Source: Isosphaeraceae bacterium EP7
Lineage (GTDB): Bacteria; Planctomycetota; Planctomycetia; Isosphaerales; Isosphaeraceae
Length of the DNA: 64,000 nt
Reading direction: 5' to 3'
Assembly: GCA_038400315.1 (NCBI GenBank)
Contig: CP151667.1
Location: 5,715,174 to 5,779,173, forward strand
Every line of letters starts with the position of its first letter. Position 1 is the stretch's first letter. The notes under the pieces are model-generated. The model had not been told where the DNA came from, searched no databases, and worked only from the letters and a program-made list of their open reading frames with translations. Below are positions 1 to 8,385 of the stretch, piece after piece. The position numbers and the translations under genes were made by a program.

Positions 1-371
1 ACCGCGGCGGGGTGCTTGATGTTGCGGAGCGAGGCCACCGCGCCGGCCGAATGAGTCGGCCCGTGCATCACCGCGGCGTCCAGCTCGACGACGCCGTCTT
101 CGTTGGGAATGCCGCCGTAGCCGACGGTGTGGTCCTCGGGGTCGGCCTCGACGATGGCGACCCCGGCGATCGCGGCGTCGAGCGGGTCGGCCCCGGCGCG
201 GATCTGCTCCATCGCCTTCTCGACGGCCCTCAGGCCATTGCCGCTGCTGACGACGATCGGCCGTCGCTGGCCCGGAGGCTTGGGCCGCGAGGCGCCAAAC
301 GAGGCGGAGGCTCCCAGGCCTGCCGCGGCGTTCAAGGTGAGGAAGGTCCTGCGATTGAGCGGCTCGGCCAT
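1..371 (-). CDS. N4-glycosylasparaginase / isoaspartyl peptidase family protein (partial, cut by window edge)
   Basis: Only the first 123 codons are present; the C-terminal part lies beyond the left edge. The protein starts MAEPLNRRTFLTLNAAAGLG, a twin-arginine-like signal, so it is probably exported. The following segment, with DPLDAAIAGVAIVEADPEDHTVGYGG and then an EDG.VELDAAVMHG stretch, matches the N-terminal (alpha-chain) part of Ntn-hydrolases of the glycosylasparaginase/isoaspartyl peptidase family. These enzymes cleave themselves before a catalytic Thr to become active. That Thr should lie in the missing part, so activity cannot be judged here. Family assignment is confident; the exact substrate is not. 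Confidence 0.8.
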   Translation of the reverse strand, partial: MAEPLNRRTFLTLNAAAGLGASASFGASRPKPPGQRRPIVVSSGNGLRAVEKAMEQIRAGADPLDAAIAGVAIVEADPEDHTVGYGGIPNEDGVVELDAAVMHGPTHSAGAVASLRNIKHPAA

Positions 372-586
372 GACATCGTCTCTCGCCAGGCAAAGGGGTG
401 AGGTCCGTCGGTGCCGGGCCTCGTTGATCGGTTCGGCACAAGCATATCGGCCCCCCCTTGCACACGCCACGACCGCACCTCGCGCATTGCAGCCGGTCCG
501 GAACCGGTTAGCCTGGAGGAGCGGGCGGGAGCGGAGAACGTCTCTCCGGCCATGCCCGATCACCCACACCGCGGGGCCTTGAACCG

Positions 587-2431
587 ATGCGGCGAGCCTC
601 ATTCGGGACGATCCTCGCGGCCGCCTCCCTCATCGCGGTCGCCCGTGCGCAGGCCCCCGTCGGGATCGCCCCGGTGCTGACCACGATCCTCCCGCCGGGC
701 GCCACACGAGGCGCCACGTTGGACTGGATCCTCTCGGGCCGTGGGCTGCCCAAGGCCGAAGACGCGAGGCTCATCATCTCCGGCGAAGGCATCGAGGTCA
801 CCTCGATCGAGCCGGCCGGCGAGGGGACGCTGAAGGCCTCGATCAGGGTGGCGGTAGGTGCGAAGCTCGGTGTGCGCGACGTCAGGATTCTCGGCCCCGA
901 GGGGCTGTCGAACCTCCTGCCCATCGTGGTCGACACTCTGCCGCAGGTGGCCGAGGTTGAGCCCAATGACTCGATCGAAGGAGCGACGCCCATCGACCCG
1001 GAGAGTGTCGCAACGGGGACGATCCGGGCCAGGGACGTCGACCATTTCCGGGTCAGGGCAACCGCCGGCACCCGGCTCACGTTCGAGGTTCAGGCGCAGC
1101 GCGTGGGCTCGCCAATCACCCCCTTGCTCACCCTGCTCGGCCCCGGCGGCGTGGCCGTCGCGCAGGCCCGTGAAGGGCGAGGCGGCGATCGCGATTGTCG
1201 ACTCTCCTTCGTGTTCCCCGACGACCGACCTTACTTCGTCCAGCTCCGCGACAACACCTATGGGGGTGGAGACGGCGTCGCCTATCGGCTCCGAATCACG
1301 AGGGCCCCGTTCTCCACCGCGGCCTTCCCGCTGGGCGGCCCAGGCGGCAAGCCACTCATCGTCGAGGTCTCGGGAGGAAGCCTGAGCGAGCCCGCAACCG
1401 CGACCGTCGACCTGCCCGACGACCCCGGCGCACTGGTCGATCCGGGGTCAATCGAGGTGCCCGGCGGGACGACCACGATCCCGCGCAGGCTGGTCGTCGG
1501 AGACGGCCCCGAGATCGTCGAGCCGACCGGCCTGGACGGCAAGAGTCCCCCCGTCCCGCTCGTGCCAGGCACCACGGCCAATGGTCGAATCGGTCGCGCC
1601 GGGGAGGTCGATCGCTATTCGCTCTCGATGCTCAAGGGAGCCCGTGCGCGGGTGAGTCTGCGGGCCGACGATCTCGGCTCTTGGCTCGACTCGGTCCTGT
1701 TCGTTCGAGGCCCCAAGGGTACGGTCGTCGCCGAGAATGACGATGCAGGGCCCGGGAGCCAGAATCGAGGCGGGGCCTTCTTCGGCATCGGCACGGGGGA
1801 CACCGACAGCCGCCTTGCCTTCGAGGCCGATGCCGACGGCGACTACATCATCGAGGTGGCCGACCGGTACGGCGACGGCGGCCCCGAGTACGCCTACCGA
1901 CTCTCCGTCGAGGACGACCGGCCCGACTTCGAGGTGACGCTGCTCATCGGCAGGACCGGCAACGGCAGGGCCGCAGACCCGGCGAAGGCGGCCAACGTCC
2001 CGCACCGCCCCGGGGCCTTCGGCGTCTTCAACCTGAGGCCCGGCTCGCAAACGCCCCTGAACTTCCTGGTCGTCGCGCGGGGCCGCCCGGGGCCCGTCGA
2101 GGTCCGCGCGGAAGGGCTGCCGCCGGGAGTGACCGCGGCGCCGTCCAGGGTCGACCTTCCCCGCCCCTTGAAGACTAGGGGGCCGATGGCGACGGCGGCC
2201 ATACCGGTCGGCGGATCGATCGTGCTCAAAGTCGCCAACGACGCAAGGCCTGGATGGTCGGACGTCCGGATCGTGGCCACGGCACATCCAGATCCCCGGA
2301 CGACCCTCCGACGCGTGGCCACGGCGACCCTGACACTTGACGCGTCGGACATCCAGGGGTCATCCAGGCCGGTGGTGCGGGTCGTGCGCGAGATCCCCTT
2401 GAATGTGCTCGGCCCGACATCGGACAAGTGA
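587..2431 (+). CDS. Secreted protein with bacterial pre-peptidase C-terminal (PPC)-like domains
   Basis: 614 residues. Residues 1-22 form a signal peptide ending ARA before QAP. Two segments, about residues 130-235 and 330-445, each carry the PPC pattern: a .GRI/TGTIRA..DVDHFRV start, a beta-rich middle (GTRLTFEVQA), then a Y-containing end (YRLRI or YRLSV). PPC domains are beta-sandwich modules found on secreted enzymes. No catalytic domain is visible, so this is a stand-alone extracellular planctomycete protein of unknown role. It reads away from the asparaginase-like gene, leaving a 215-bp divergent gap. Confidence 0.75.
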   Translation: MRRASFGTILAAASLIAVARAQAPVGIAPVLTTILPPGATRGATLDWILSGRGLPKAEDARLIISGEGIEVTSIEPAGEGTLKASIRVAVGAKLGVRDVRILGPEGLSNLLPIVVDTLPQVAEVEPNDSIEGATPIDPESVATGTIRARDVDHFRVRATAGTRLTFEVQAQRVGSPITPLLTLLGPGGVAVAQAREGRGGDRDCRLSFVFPDDRPYFVQLRDNTYGGGDGVAYRLRITRAPFSTAAFPLGGPGGKPLIVEVSGGSLSEPATATVDLPDDPGALVDPGSIEVPGGTTTIPRRLVVGDGPEIVEPTGLDGKSPPVPLVPGTTANGRIGRAGEVDRYSLSMLKGARARVSLRADDLGSWLDSVLFVRGPKGTVVAENDDAGPGSQNRGGAFFGIGTGDTDSRLAFEADADGDYIIEVADRYGDGGPEYAYRLSVEDDRPDFEVTLLIGRTGNGRAADPAKAANVPHRPGAFGVFNLRPGSQTPLNFLVVARGRPGPVEVRAEGLPPGVTAAPSRVDLPRPLKTRGPMATAAIPVGGSIVLKVANDARPGWSDVRIVATAHPDPRTTLRRVATATLTLDASDIQGSSRPVVRVVREIPLNVLGPTSDK

Positions 2432-2744
2432 CTCGACGTCGTCTTAATCGATAGGACCCGACGGCCGACGGTCATTGACGCGAGAATTCACCGATGTTGG
2501 ACGCCGGGGATTGCCGAAGAGTAGGGAAGACACGGTCGAATAGTCCGGGCGCCTCAGGCGTCCAGAGGATATGTCGCGGGCGCTGTGATGCAGCTCTCCA
2601 TATCCGGTCAGGGCGACTTCGATCCGACGATCGACGTGAGTCCGCCGCGTCGGCGGGCTTTCTTCCGCGATTTCTAAGGGCCGACGCGGCCTGTCCCGGG
2701 TCCAGACGCGACCGGGGCGGCCCTTTCCAGAGAGGTCCAGCGCG
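2432..2744. other. Intergenic stretch, nothing recognised
   Basis: 313 bases between two plus-strand secreted-protein genes. It has short GC-rich inverted repeats around 2640-2660 but no convincing gene, promoter or RNA. Short frames here lack supporting features. Confidence 0.5.
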
Positions 2745-4094
2745 ATGCATTGGCGAAGCCTGAGCCCGGTCCGGGCCTGCTCGGCCGCGGGCCTCCTTTT
2801 CCTGACCGCCAGCGGAGCCTTCGGCGACGAGCCGGCCGGGCCCGTGCCGAGCGCCGCCTCGCTGTCCGAGTCGGTTGACATCCTCAAGGCGCGTAAGTCG
2901 GGCGAGCTTCAGGTCGAAGTGCGAGGCCAGGGCGAAGGCCAGGTCAAGCTCTCGGTCAAGAATCTCGGCACGCGCCGGCTCAACGTCGTCCTCCCCCCCG
3001 GCCTGGTCGCGGCCTCCTCGACCGGTCAGGGCGGCATGCCCGGCGGCGGCGGCGGCAACCAGAGCATGGGCCTCGGCCCGGCGAACGGCGTCGCGGGCGC
3101 CTTTGGCCAGTTCCGCGGCACGGATGAGGGCGTCGGCTTCCGCAGCGTGGCCGCTGAGCCCAAGACCAGCGCGGCCGGGACGATCGTGGTGCCCTCCGGC
3201 CAGTCGGTCGACGTCTCGCTGCCGGCCGTCTGCCTGAACTTCGGCCTTGCCACCCCCAAGGCCAAGGACCGGCTCCAGCTGATGGATGTCGACGACTACT
3301 CCAACGACCCCCGCACCCGCAAGGCCCTCCGCAGCCTGGCCACCTACGGGTCGAGCTTCGGCGTCGCCCAGGCCGTCATGTGGAACGTCTGCAATGACCT
3401 CTCCTTCGACTCGATGGCCGAGAAGGGGGGCAAGCTGATCAACCGTCAGGAGGTCGCCCTGGCCTCCCGCTTCGTCGAGGCCGTCGACGCCGCCTCGGAC
3501 CGCGACCTGATCGACCCGGCCTACCTGACCGAAGGTCGCCTGTTCGTCCGGGTCCGTGGCGAAGGGGCTGTTGCTAAGGACGCCAAGCGGCTCGAAGAGC
3601 AGCTCGACGGCCAGCGCATCTTCGGGCTCCCCGCCCGGGTCCTGACCGAAGAATCGACGGTGCCCGCCTCGTCGTCGGCCATCTACCTGACCGTCCAGCT
3701 CTCAGCGACCGCCAAGGGCCAGACCCGCGGCAAGGTCGCCGTGCACGCCGTCCTTGGACAGGGCAACGCCTCGTCGCTGGGCACGGTCTCGTTCTCCGAG
3801 CTGTCGGCACCTTCGGGCCTCGACGGTGCGACGCTGGCCGGTGCGATCGACCACGCGGTGGCCGCCGGGTTCGTCTCGGCCAAGCCGACCAAGAAGATTG
3901 AGGGGGGCACGGTGCTCCGCATCGAGAACCGCCTGCCGTTCACCATCGCCAGCCTCGACGTCAAGCCGACCGGCTCGTCGGGCAGCCCGACGGTGCACTT
4001 CGGCGGCGTCGGCGTCGGTGCTGGCCGCACCGGGACCGCCACGATCCAGGCCTCCGGCGGCACGGTCGAGCATGTCGAGCTGAACGGGCTCTGA
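2745..4094 (+). CDS. Secreted hypothetical protein with Gly-rich linker
   Basis: 449 residues with an N-terminal signal sequence (hydrophobic residues about 10-25, cleavage near AFGDEPAG). Residues ~40-75 look like a beta-strand module. A flexible Gly/Gln-rich linker follows (residues ~96-130), then a mixed alpha/beta region and a second beta-rich C-terminal part. I recognise no family and can assign no function. The start codon is preceded by an AGAGAGG-type ribosome site. A strong hairpin follows the stop codon, so this gene probably ends a transcript. Confidence 0.65.
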   Translation: MHWRSLSPVRACSAAGLLFLTASGAFGDEPAGPVPSAASLSESVDILKARKSGELQVEVRGQGEGQVKLSVKNLGTRRLNVVLPPGLVAASSTGQGGMPGGGGGNQSMGLGPANGVAGAFGQFRGTDEGVGFRSVAAEPKTSAAGTIVVPSGQSVDVSLPAVCLNFGLATPKAKDRLQLMDVDDYSNDPRTRKALRSLATYGSSFGVAQAVMWNVCNDLSFDSMAEKGGKLINRQEVALASRFVEAVDAASDRDLIDPAYLTEGRLFVRVRGEGAVAKDAKRLEEQLDGQRIFGLPARVLTEESTVPASSSAIYLTVQLSATAKGQTRGKVAVHAVLGQGNASSLGTVSFSELSAPSGLDGATLAGAIDHAVAAGFVSAKPTKKIEGGTVLRIENRLPFTIASLDVKPTGSSGSPTVHFGGVGVGAGRTGTATIQASGGTVEHVELNGL

Positions 4095-4123
4095 GTTCCG
4101 TTGGGCCGATCTTTCGAGCCTCT

Positions 4124-4162
4124 CCGCGACCACATCCTCCCGCCCGGTGGATGTGGTCGCGG
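4124..4162 (+). terminator. Hairpin terminator after the 2745-4094 gene
   Basis: A perfect 14-bp stem (arms 4124-4137 and 4149-4162) with an 11-nt loop lies 30 bases after the stop codon. There is no clear U-tract, so a Rho-independent role is inferred from stem strength and position. Confidence 0.6.
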
Positions 4163-4227
4163 CCGTTGACGGGCCGAGATTTTATGGAATCGTTCGAACT
4201 TTTTTCCCCAGGAGACGTAGTGGCGTC

Positions 4228-4506
4228 ATGGCCATTGAGCGTCGGCATCTTTATTATCAAGGGCGAGTTCAAGGGGTTGGCTTCCGGGCCCGGACCGAGC
4301 GGATTGCGGCCGGCTATGCTTTGAGCGGCTTCGTACGCAACCTGGATGACGGCCGGGTCGAGCTTGTGGTCGAGGGAGAACTCGGGGAGATCCAGCCGTT
4401 CCTCGCGGCCCTGGACCGCGAACTCGGGCGCCACATCCGCGACATCAGCCAGACGACCGAGCACCCCGAGAAACCGATTTACGACGGCTTCACGATCGAA
4501 TACTGA
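4228..4506 (+). CDS. acyP: Acylphosphatase
   Basis: 92 residues, the normal size for the family. It hydrolyses acyl phosphates such as acetyl phosphate and carbamoyl phosphate in the cytoplasm. Both family signatures are present: GRVQGVGFR near the N-terminus, whose Arg binds phosphate, and [17 protein letters not shown], with the catalytic Asn. The ATG at 4228 is chosen because AGGAGA lies 12 bases upstream and the protein then begins directly with the beta-strand [17 protein letters not shown] longer upstream frame exists but would add residues foreign to the family. Confidence 0.93.
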   Translation: MAIERRHLYYQGRVQGVGFRARTERIAAGYALSGFVRNLDDGRVELVVEGELGEIQPFLAALDRELGRHIRDISQTTEHPEKPIYDGFTIEY

Positions 4507-4578
4507 GCCAACTTGCCGGGGCGGCAGTGCGTCGGGCCCCGGCGGCGGACTCTCCTTCATCCTCAGAGCGATTCGTCC

Positions 4579-5400
4579 ATGAAAGCCCTCACCATCGCGC
4601 TTGCCACGGCCAAGGAAGCGATCCGCCAGCCGGCCTTCTTCGTCCTGGCGGCCTTCGCCGGGTTCATGCTGGTGATCACCATCTTCGTGTCGTACTTCAC
4701 GTTCGGCGAAGACATCAAGATGTACAAGGACACGGGGCTGACGACGATCTCGTTCGCTGCCCTGCTCCTGGCCTTGCTGACGTCGAGCTCGACGGTGGCC
4801 GAGGAGATCGACGGCAAGACGGCCATCACGCTGCTGTCCAAGCCGATCACCCGCCGCCAGTTCATCCTCGGCAAGTTCTTCGGCATTGAGCTGGGCGTGC
4901 TGGCCCTGTACGTGCTGCTAGGTAGCCTGTTCATGGTCGGGGTCTACTACAAGTATCCGTACGACCTCCGCGAGTCGGCCGGTGGCGCGGCCGACGTGGC
5001 GAAGCAGCTTGCCCAGGTCAAGCAGGTCCTCCCCGGGCTGGTGCTCGGCTTCTTCGAGGTCACCGTCCTGACGGCCGTGAGCGTGGCCATCTCCACCCGG
5101 CTGCCGATGCTGGTGAACCTGGTCGTCTGCATCGCCCTGTTCTTCCTGGGCCACCTCACGCCGGTCCTGGTCGAGGCCACCGGCGGCGGCAACACCAACG
5201 AGCTGATCAAGTTCATGGCCCGTCTGTTCGACTGGGCTCTGCCGTCGCTCGAGTTCTTCAATGCAGGTCCGGCGATCTCGACCGGGGCGCAGATCCCCTG
5301 GGTCGGATATGTTTTGCCTGCATTGGGATATTGCGTCATGTACAGTGGAGCAGCCTTACTGTTCGCGTTCCTGCTCTTCGAGGATCGCGACCTGGCCTGA
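4579..5400 (+). CDS. ABC-2 type transporter permease
   Basis: 273 residues with about six hydrophobic segments, starting AKEAIRQPAFFVLAAFAGFML. The pattern is that of ABC-2 permeases: N-terminal membrane segment, a soluble stretch (AEEIDGKTAITLLSKPITRRQFILGKF), then further membrane segments. The sentence-like motif T..LLSKPI.R..F..GK is typical of the NosY/CcmB-like permease group. Export substrate is unknown. The gene ends 72 bases before the ABC exporter at 5473, so the two may be co-transcribed. An upstream in-frame extension to 4513 looks non-coding. Confidence 0.85.
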   Translation: MKALTIALATAKEAIRQPAFFVLAAFAGFMLVITIFVSYFTFGEDIKMYKDTGLTTISFAALLLALLTSSSTVAEEIDGKTAITLLSKPITRRQFILGKFFGIELGVLALYVLLGSLFMVGVYYKYPYDLRESAGGAADVAKQLAQVKQVLPGLVLGFFEVTVLTAVSVAISTRLPMLVNLVVCIALFFLGHLTPVLVEATGGGNTNELIKFMARLFDWALPSLEFFNAGPAISTGAQIPWVGYVLPALGYCVMYSGAALLFAFLLFEDRDLA

Positions 5401-5472
5401 TGACGCTGCCCTCGCCGGTGGGGCGGGCCGTCCGTCGTCGGGCACCGTCCACCGGCCCGCGGGGTCCTTTGC

Positions 5473-7446
5473 ATGTCCACGGCGGCGTATCATCGCGCTC
5501 GCGATCAGAAGTCCGACTCCTCCAGGTTTGCGACGACGGCCAGAATCCTGTCCGTCGTCCAACCGCTGCTCGTCCTGGCGCTGGCCGTGGTGGCGGCCCT
5601 GCTGGTCTCGCTGCTCATCGGCCGGGGCGAGGCCCGAGTCGCTCCCGCCGACGTCCCGAGGCTCCCTGGCTGGGTGTCGGGACGGTCCACCGGGCAGGAT
5701 GGCGGGCTCGTCCTGATGGACGACACCGGACTGCTGCCCCTGGCCACCGACAACATGAACAGCGGCAACCCCCTGCACCGTCTGGGGTCGAGGATCGTCT
5801 TCGCCCTGACCGGACGGATCCGCCCCCTTCGCAACGACGCGGGGGCCCTCTCGACGCTTCTGGCGGTCGGGCTATCGCTGGGTCTCCTGATCTCGGCACT
5901 GGCCTCCTGGCGCAGGACCGCGGCGGCGGAGGCCAGCAGCCGTGTGGCGGCCAACCTCAGGCGGCAGATCCACCGCCAGATGTACCGGCTCGGCCAGTCG
6001 TCGCTGCCGGCCGAGGGGATCGGCACGGTCGTGAACCTGTTCACTCGCGAGGTCAACGACGTCCGCGACGGCGTGTTCGCCGAGCTGAACCATGGGATCA
6101 GGTCCCCGCTCGTCGCAACAGGGCTGCTCGTCCTGGCCCTCGTCATCTCGCCGGTCACCACCGTGTTCCTGGCCTCGCTCTGGGCCCTGATCTGGCTGGC
6201 CTACGGCGCCCTGGCGAGGTCGGCCAGGCTGGCGTCTCAGGCCGCCTTCCGCGACTCGGCCGTGCAGATGACCTTGCTGCATGACGACCTCGGCCGGCTG
6301 CGGACCGTGAGGGTCTACGGCATCGAGGGGATCGACAAGGAACGGTTCGACGAGCACCTGGAGCACCAGCGCCGGGCCGACGTCGTCCGGCTCCGAGGCG
6401 AAGGGGCCGTCACCCCGTCCTCGGGCCTGCTGGCGGGAATCGGCATCGCCCTGGCCGTCGGGCTTCTGGGCTCCAACGTCATCAATAACCGGGAAACCCC
6501 GGCGGCCGAGCTGACCCTGGCCGGTGCCCTGCTGGGCCTGGGCGTGCCGACCTGGAACTGGATCCAGGCCCGTAAGGCCATCCGCAGGGCCGAGCGATCG
6601 GCCGGCGCGATCCAGGAGTTCATGACCCGCAAGCCCGAGCTTCAGCAGGCCGTCGGAGCCCACTTCCTGCCTCCCTTGAAGGGGAAGATCACCTTCGAGA
6701 ACGTGACCCTGAAGGGGGCCAGCGGCCGGACCTTGCTGGAGGGGTTCTCCGCCGACATCCCCGCCGGGGCCCGCACCGTGATCATGGGCCTGGACGAGGA
6801 TGCCAAGCAGGCCCTGCTCTGCCTGATCCCCCGGCTGATCGACCCCGTCGTGGGCCGTGTCAGGCTGGACGGGCTGGACCTCCGCGACCTGACCCTGGAG
6901 TCGGTCCGGGCCCAGGTGGCCACGGTGCTCCAGGCCGACCTCAGCTTCAGCGACACCGTCGCGGCCAACATCGGCCTGGGCGACTCCAGCTACGGGATGC
7001 CGAAGATCATCGATGCCGCCAAGATGGCCCATGCCCATCAGTTTATCCAGGACCTTCCGCAGGGGTATGACACGGTCATCGGGCCGCTAGGGCACCCGCT
7101 CTCGACCGACGAGCGATACCGGATCGCGCTGGCGAGGGCTTATCTGCACGACCCCTCGATCGTCCTGATCGAGGAGCCTGCCGAGACCCTGGAAGACGAC
7201 GTCAAGGCGATGATCGACGACACCATGAACCGGATCGCGCCCGGGCGGACTCTGGTCATCCTGCCGCACCGGCTGTCGACGATCCGGTCGGCCGACAATG
7301 TGATCATCATGCACAATGGCCGGGTCGAGGCCTCCGGCAACCCTCGGGACATGCACGAGGCCAGCCAGCTCTACAGGCATCTGCAATACGTCGAGTTCAA
7401 CCAGTTCGCCACCGGCGAAGTCGAGGCCGGCCAGATGAACGGTTGA
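5473..7446 (+). CDS. ABC exporter-like protein with degenerate ATPase domain
   Basis: 657 residues. The membrane domain has hydrophobic segments near 27-49, 127-145, 213-250 and 316-360. A nucleotide-binding-like domain follows from about 403. Its overall order is type I exporter, but key motifs are altered: Walker A reads GLDEDAKQA (439-447) instead of GxxGxGKS/T, the signature motif LSGGQ reads LSTDE (543-547), and Walker B ends IVLIEE, keeping the second Glu (568). The Q-loop Gln (487) and switch His (PHRLSTI, His 599) remain. It probably binds nucleotide poorly, or pairs with an active ATPase. Function is unknown; it lies just downstream of an ABC-2 permease. Confidence 0.8.
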   Translation: MSTAAYHRARDQKSDSSRFATTARILSVVQPLLVLALAVVAALLVSLLIGRGEARVAPADVPRLPGWVSGRSTGQDGGLVLMDDTGLLPLATDNMNSGNPLHRLGSRIVFALTGRIRPLRNDAGALSTLLAVGLSLGLLISALASWRRTAAAEASSRVAANLRRQIHRQMYRLGQSSLPAEGIGTVVNLFTREVNDVRDGVFAELNHGIRSPLVATGLLVLALVISPVTTVFLASLWALIWLAYGALARSARLASQAAFRDSAVQMTLLHDDLGRLRTVRVYGIEGIDKERFDEHLEHQRRADVVRLRGEGAVTPSSGLLAGIGIALAVGLLGSNVINNRETPAAELTLAGALLGLGVPTWNWIQARKAIRRAERSAGAIQEFMTRKPELQQAVGAHFLPPLKGKITFENVTLKGASGRTLLEGFSADIPAGARTVIMGLDEDAKQALLCLIPRLIDPVVGRVRLDGLDLRDLTLESVRAQVATVLQADLSFSDTVAANIGLGDSSYGMPKIIDAAKMAHAHQFIQDLPQGYDTVIGPLGHPLSTDERYRIALARAYLHDPSIVLIEEPAETLEDDVKAMIDDTMNRIAPGRTLVILPHRLSTIRSADNVIIMHNGRVEASGNPRDMHEASQLYRHLQYVEFNQFATGEVEAGQMNG

Positions 7447-7476
7447 GCACTCGTCTCTGATCTCAATCTGACTCCT

Positions 7477-7508
7477 GGGGCGGGGCCATCATCGGGTGGC
7501 CCCGCCCC
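7477..7508. terminator. Bidirectional hairpin between convergent genes
   Basis: A perfect 12-bp GC-rich stem (7477-7488 with 7497-7508) lies exactly between the converging stop codons of the ABC gene and the SDR gene. It could terminate both transcripts. No U-tract is visible. Confidence 0.65.
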
Positions 7509-7516
7509 TCGTCCGT

Positions 7517-8251
7517 TCAGGCCCAGTCGTCGACGGTCGGCTTGATGACCAGCTCGGGGATGTGGGCCCGAGGGTGCAGCTCGACGAGGAACTTGACGGC
7601 GGCGGCGACGTCCTCGCCCTGGAGGATCTCGGCCTTGCGGGCGTCTTCGACCTTCACGGGGCGAGCGTCGAGGATCGGGGTGTTGACCTCGCCGGGGTAG
7701 ATGACCGAGGAGCGAATGCCGTTGGGGCCTTCCTCGCGGGCCAGGCAGAGGCCGAGCGCCGCCTGGCCAAACTTCGAAGCCGAGTAGGCCGAGCCGCCGA
7801 GCACGCTGGCCCGCTTGCCGGCGATGGAGGCGACCTGGACGATCAGGCCGGCGCCGGCCGCGCGCATGGTCGGCAGCGCCGCGTGGACGAGGTTGAAGGC
7901 GCCGGTCAGGTTGGTGGCGATGAGCCGGTCCCACTCGGCCGGATCGAGCACGTCCAGCCGACGGTCGCGGGTGTTGGTGCCCGCATTACAGACGAGGACG
8001 TCGAGCGAGCCGAACTCGTCGATCGTCCGGGCCACGGCGGCATTCACCCCGGCGCGGTCGGCGACGTCGCAGGGAAGGACCAGGGTCGTCGCGGCCGCGG
8101 CCCCGAGGCCGGCGCGGGTGGCTTCGAGCTTGGCGGCGTCGCGGCCGATCAGGGCGACGCGCAGGCCCATGGCCGACAGGGTCGTGGCGACCGCGCGGCC
8201 GATGCCGCTGCCCGCTCCGGTGATGAGGGCGGTTCGTGCTGGAGAGGCCAA
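7517..8251 (-). CDS. Short-chain dehydrogenase/reductase (SDR)
   Basis: 244 residues, a classical SDR. Residues 10-17 give the dinucleotide-binding TGAGSGIG motif, CNAG is at the end of strand 4, a Ser (VASIAG) precedes YSASK, which holds the catalytic Tyr and Lys. It should catalyse NAD(P)-dependent oxidation or reduction of an alcohol or ketone; the substrate cannot be inferred. The start is a TTG at 8251 preceded at 8 bases by GGAG, and no ATG fits before the glycine motif. It lies downstream of the subtilase on the same strand, separated by a hairpin. Confidence 0.9.
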   Translation of the reverse strand: MASPARTALITGAGSGIGRAVATTLSAMGLRVALIGRDAAKLEATRAGLGAAAATTLVLPCDVADRAGVNAAVARTIDEFGSLDVLVCNAGTNTRDRRLDVLDPAEWDRLIATNLTGAFNLVHAALPTMRAAGAGLIVQVASIAGKRASVLGGSAYSASKFGQAALGLCLAREEGPNGIRSSVIYPGEVNTPILDARPVKVEDARKAEILQGEDVAAAVKFLVELHPRAHIPELVIKPTVDDWA

Positions 8252-8349
8252 GCGAGTTGCTCCGCGCGAGGTGAAACCCCGTCGGGTCGGCTTGCGGGCC
8301 GCCCCGGCGGGATCGTGAGTTCAAAGGGTGTTGCGGTCAGGCTCTTCCC

Positions 8350-8375
8350 GGCCCGCCCCGGTGAAGGGGCGGGCC
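8350..8375 (-). terminator. Hairpin after the subtilase gene
   Basis: A 10-bp GC stem (8350-8359 with 8366-8375) and a 6-nt loop lie 10 bases beyond the subtilase stop codon. It likely separates that transcript from the downstream SDR. Confidence 0.55.
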
Positions 8376-8385
8376 GAGGCTCATC

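Noticed and set aside
5872-7038. 388-codon open frame on the minus strand
   Set aside because: Antisense to the ABC exporter, His/Asp/Gln-rich, no family features.
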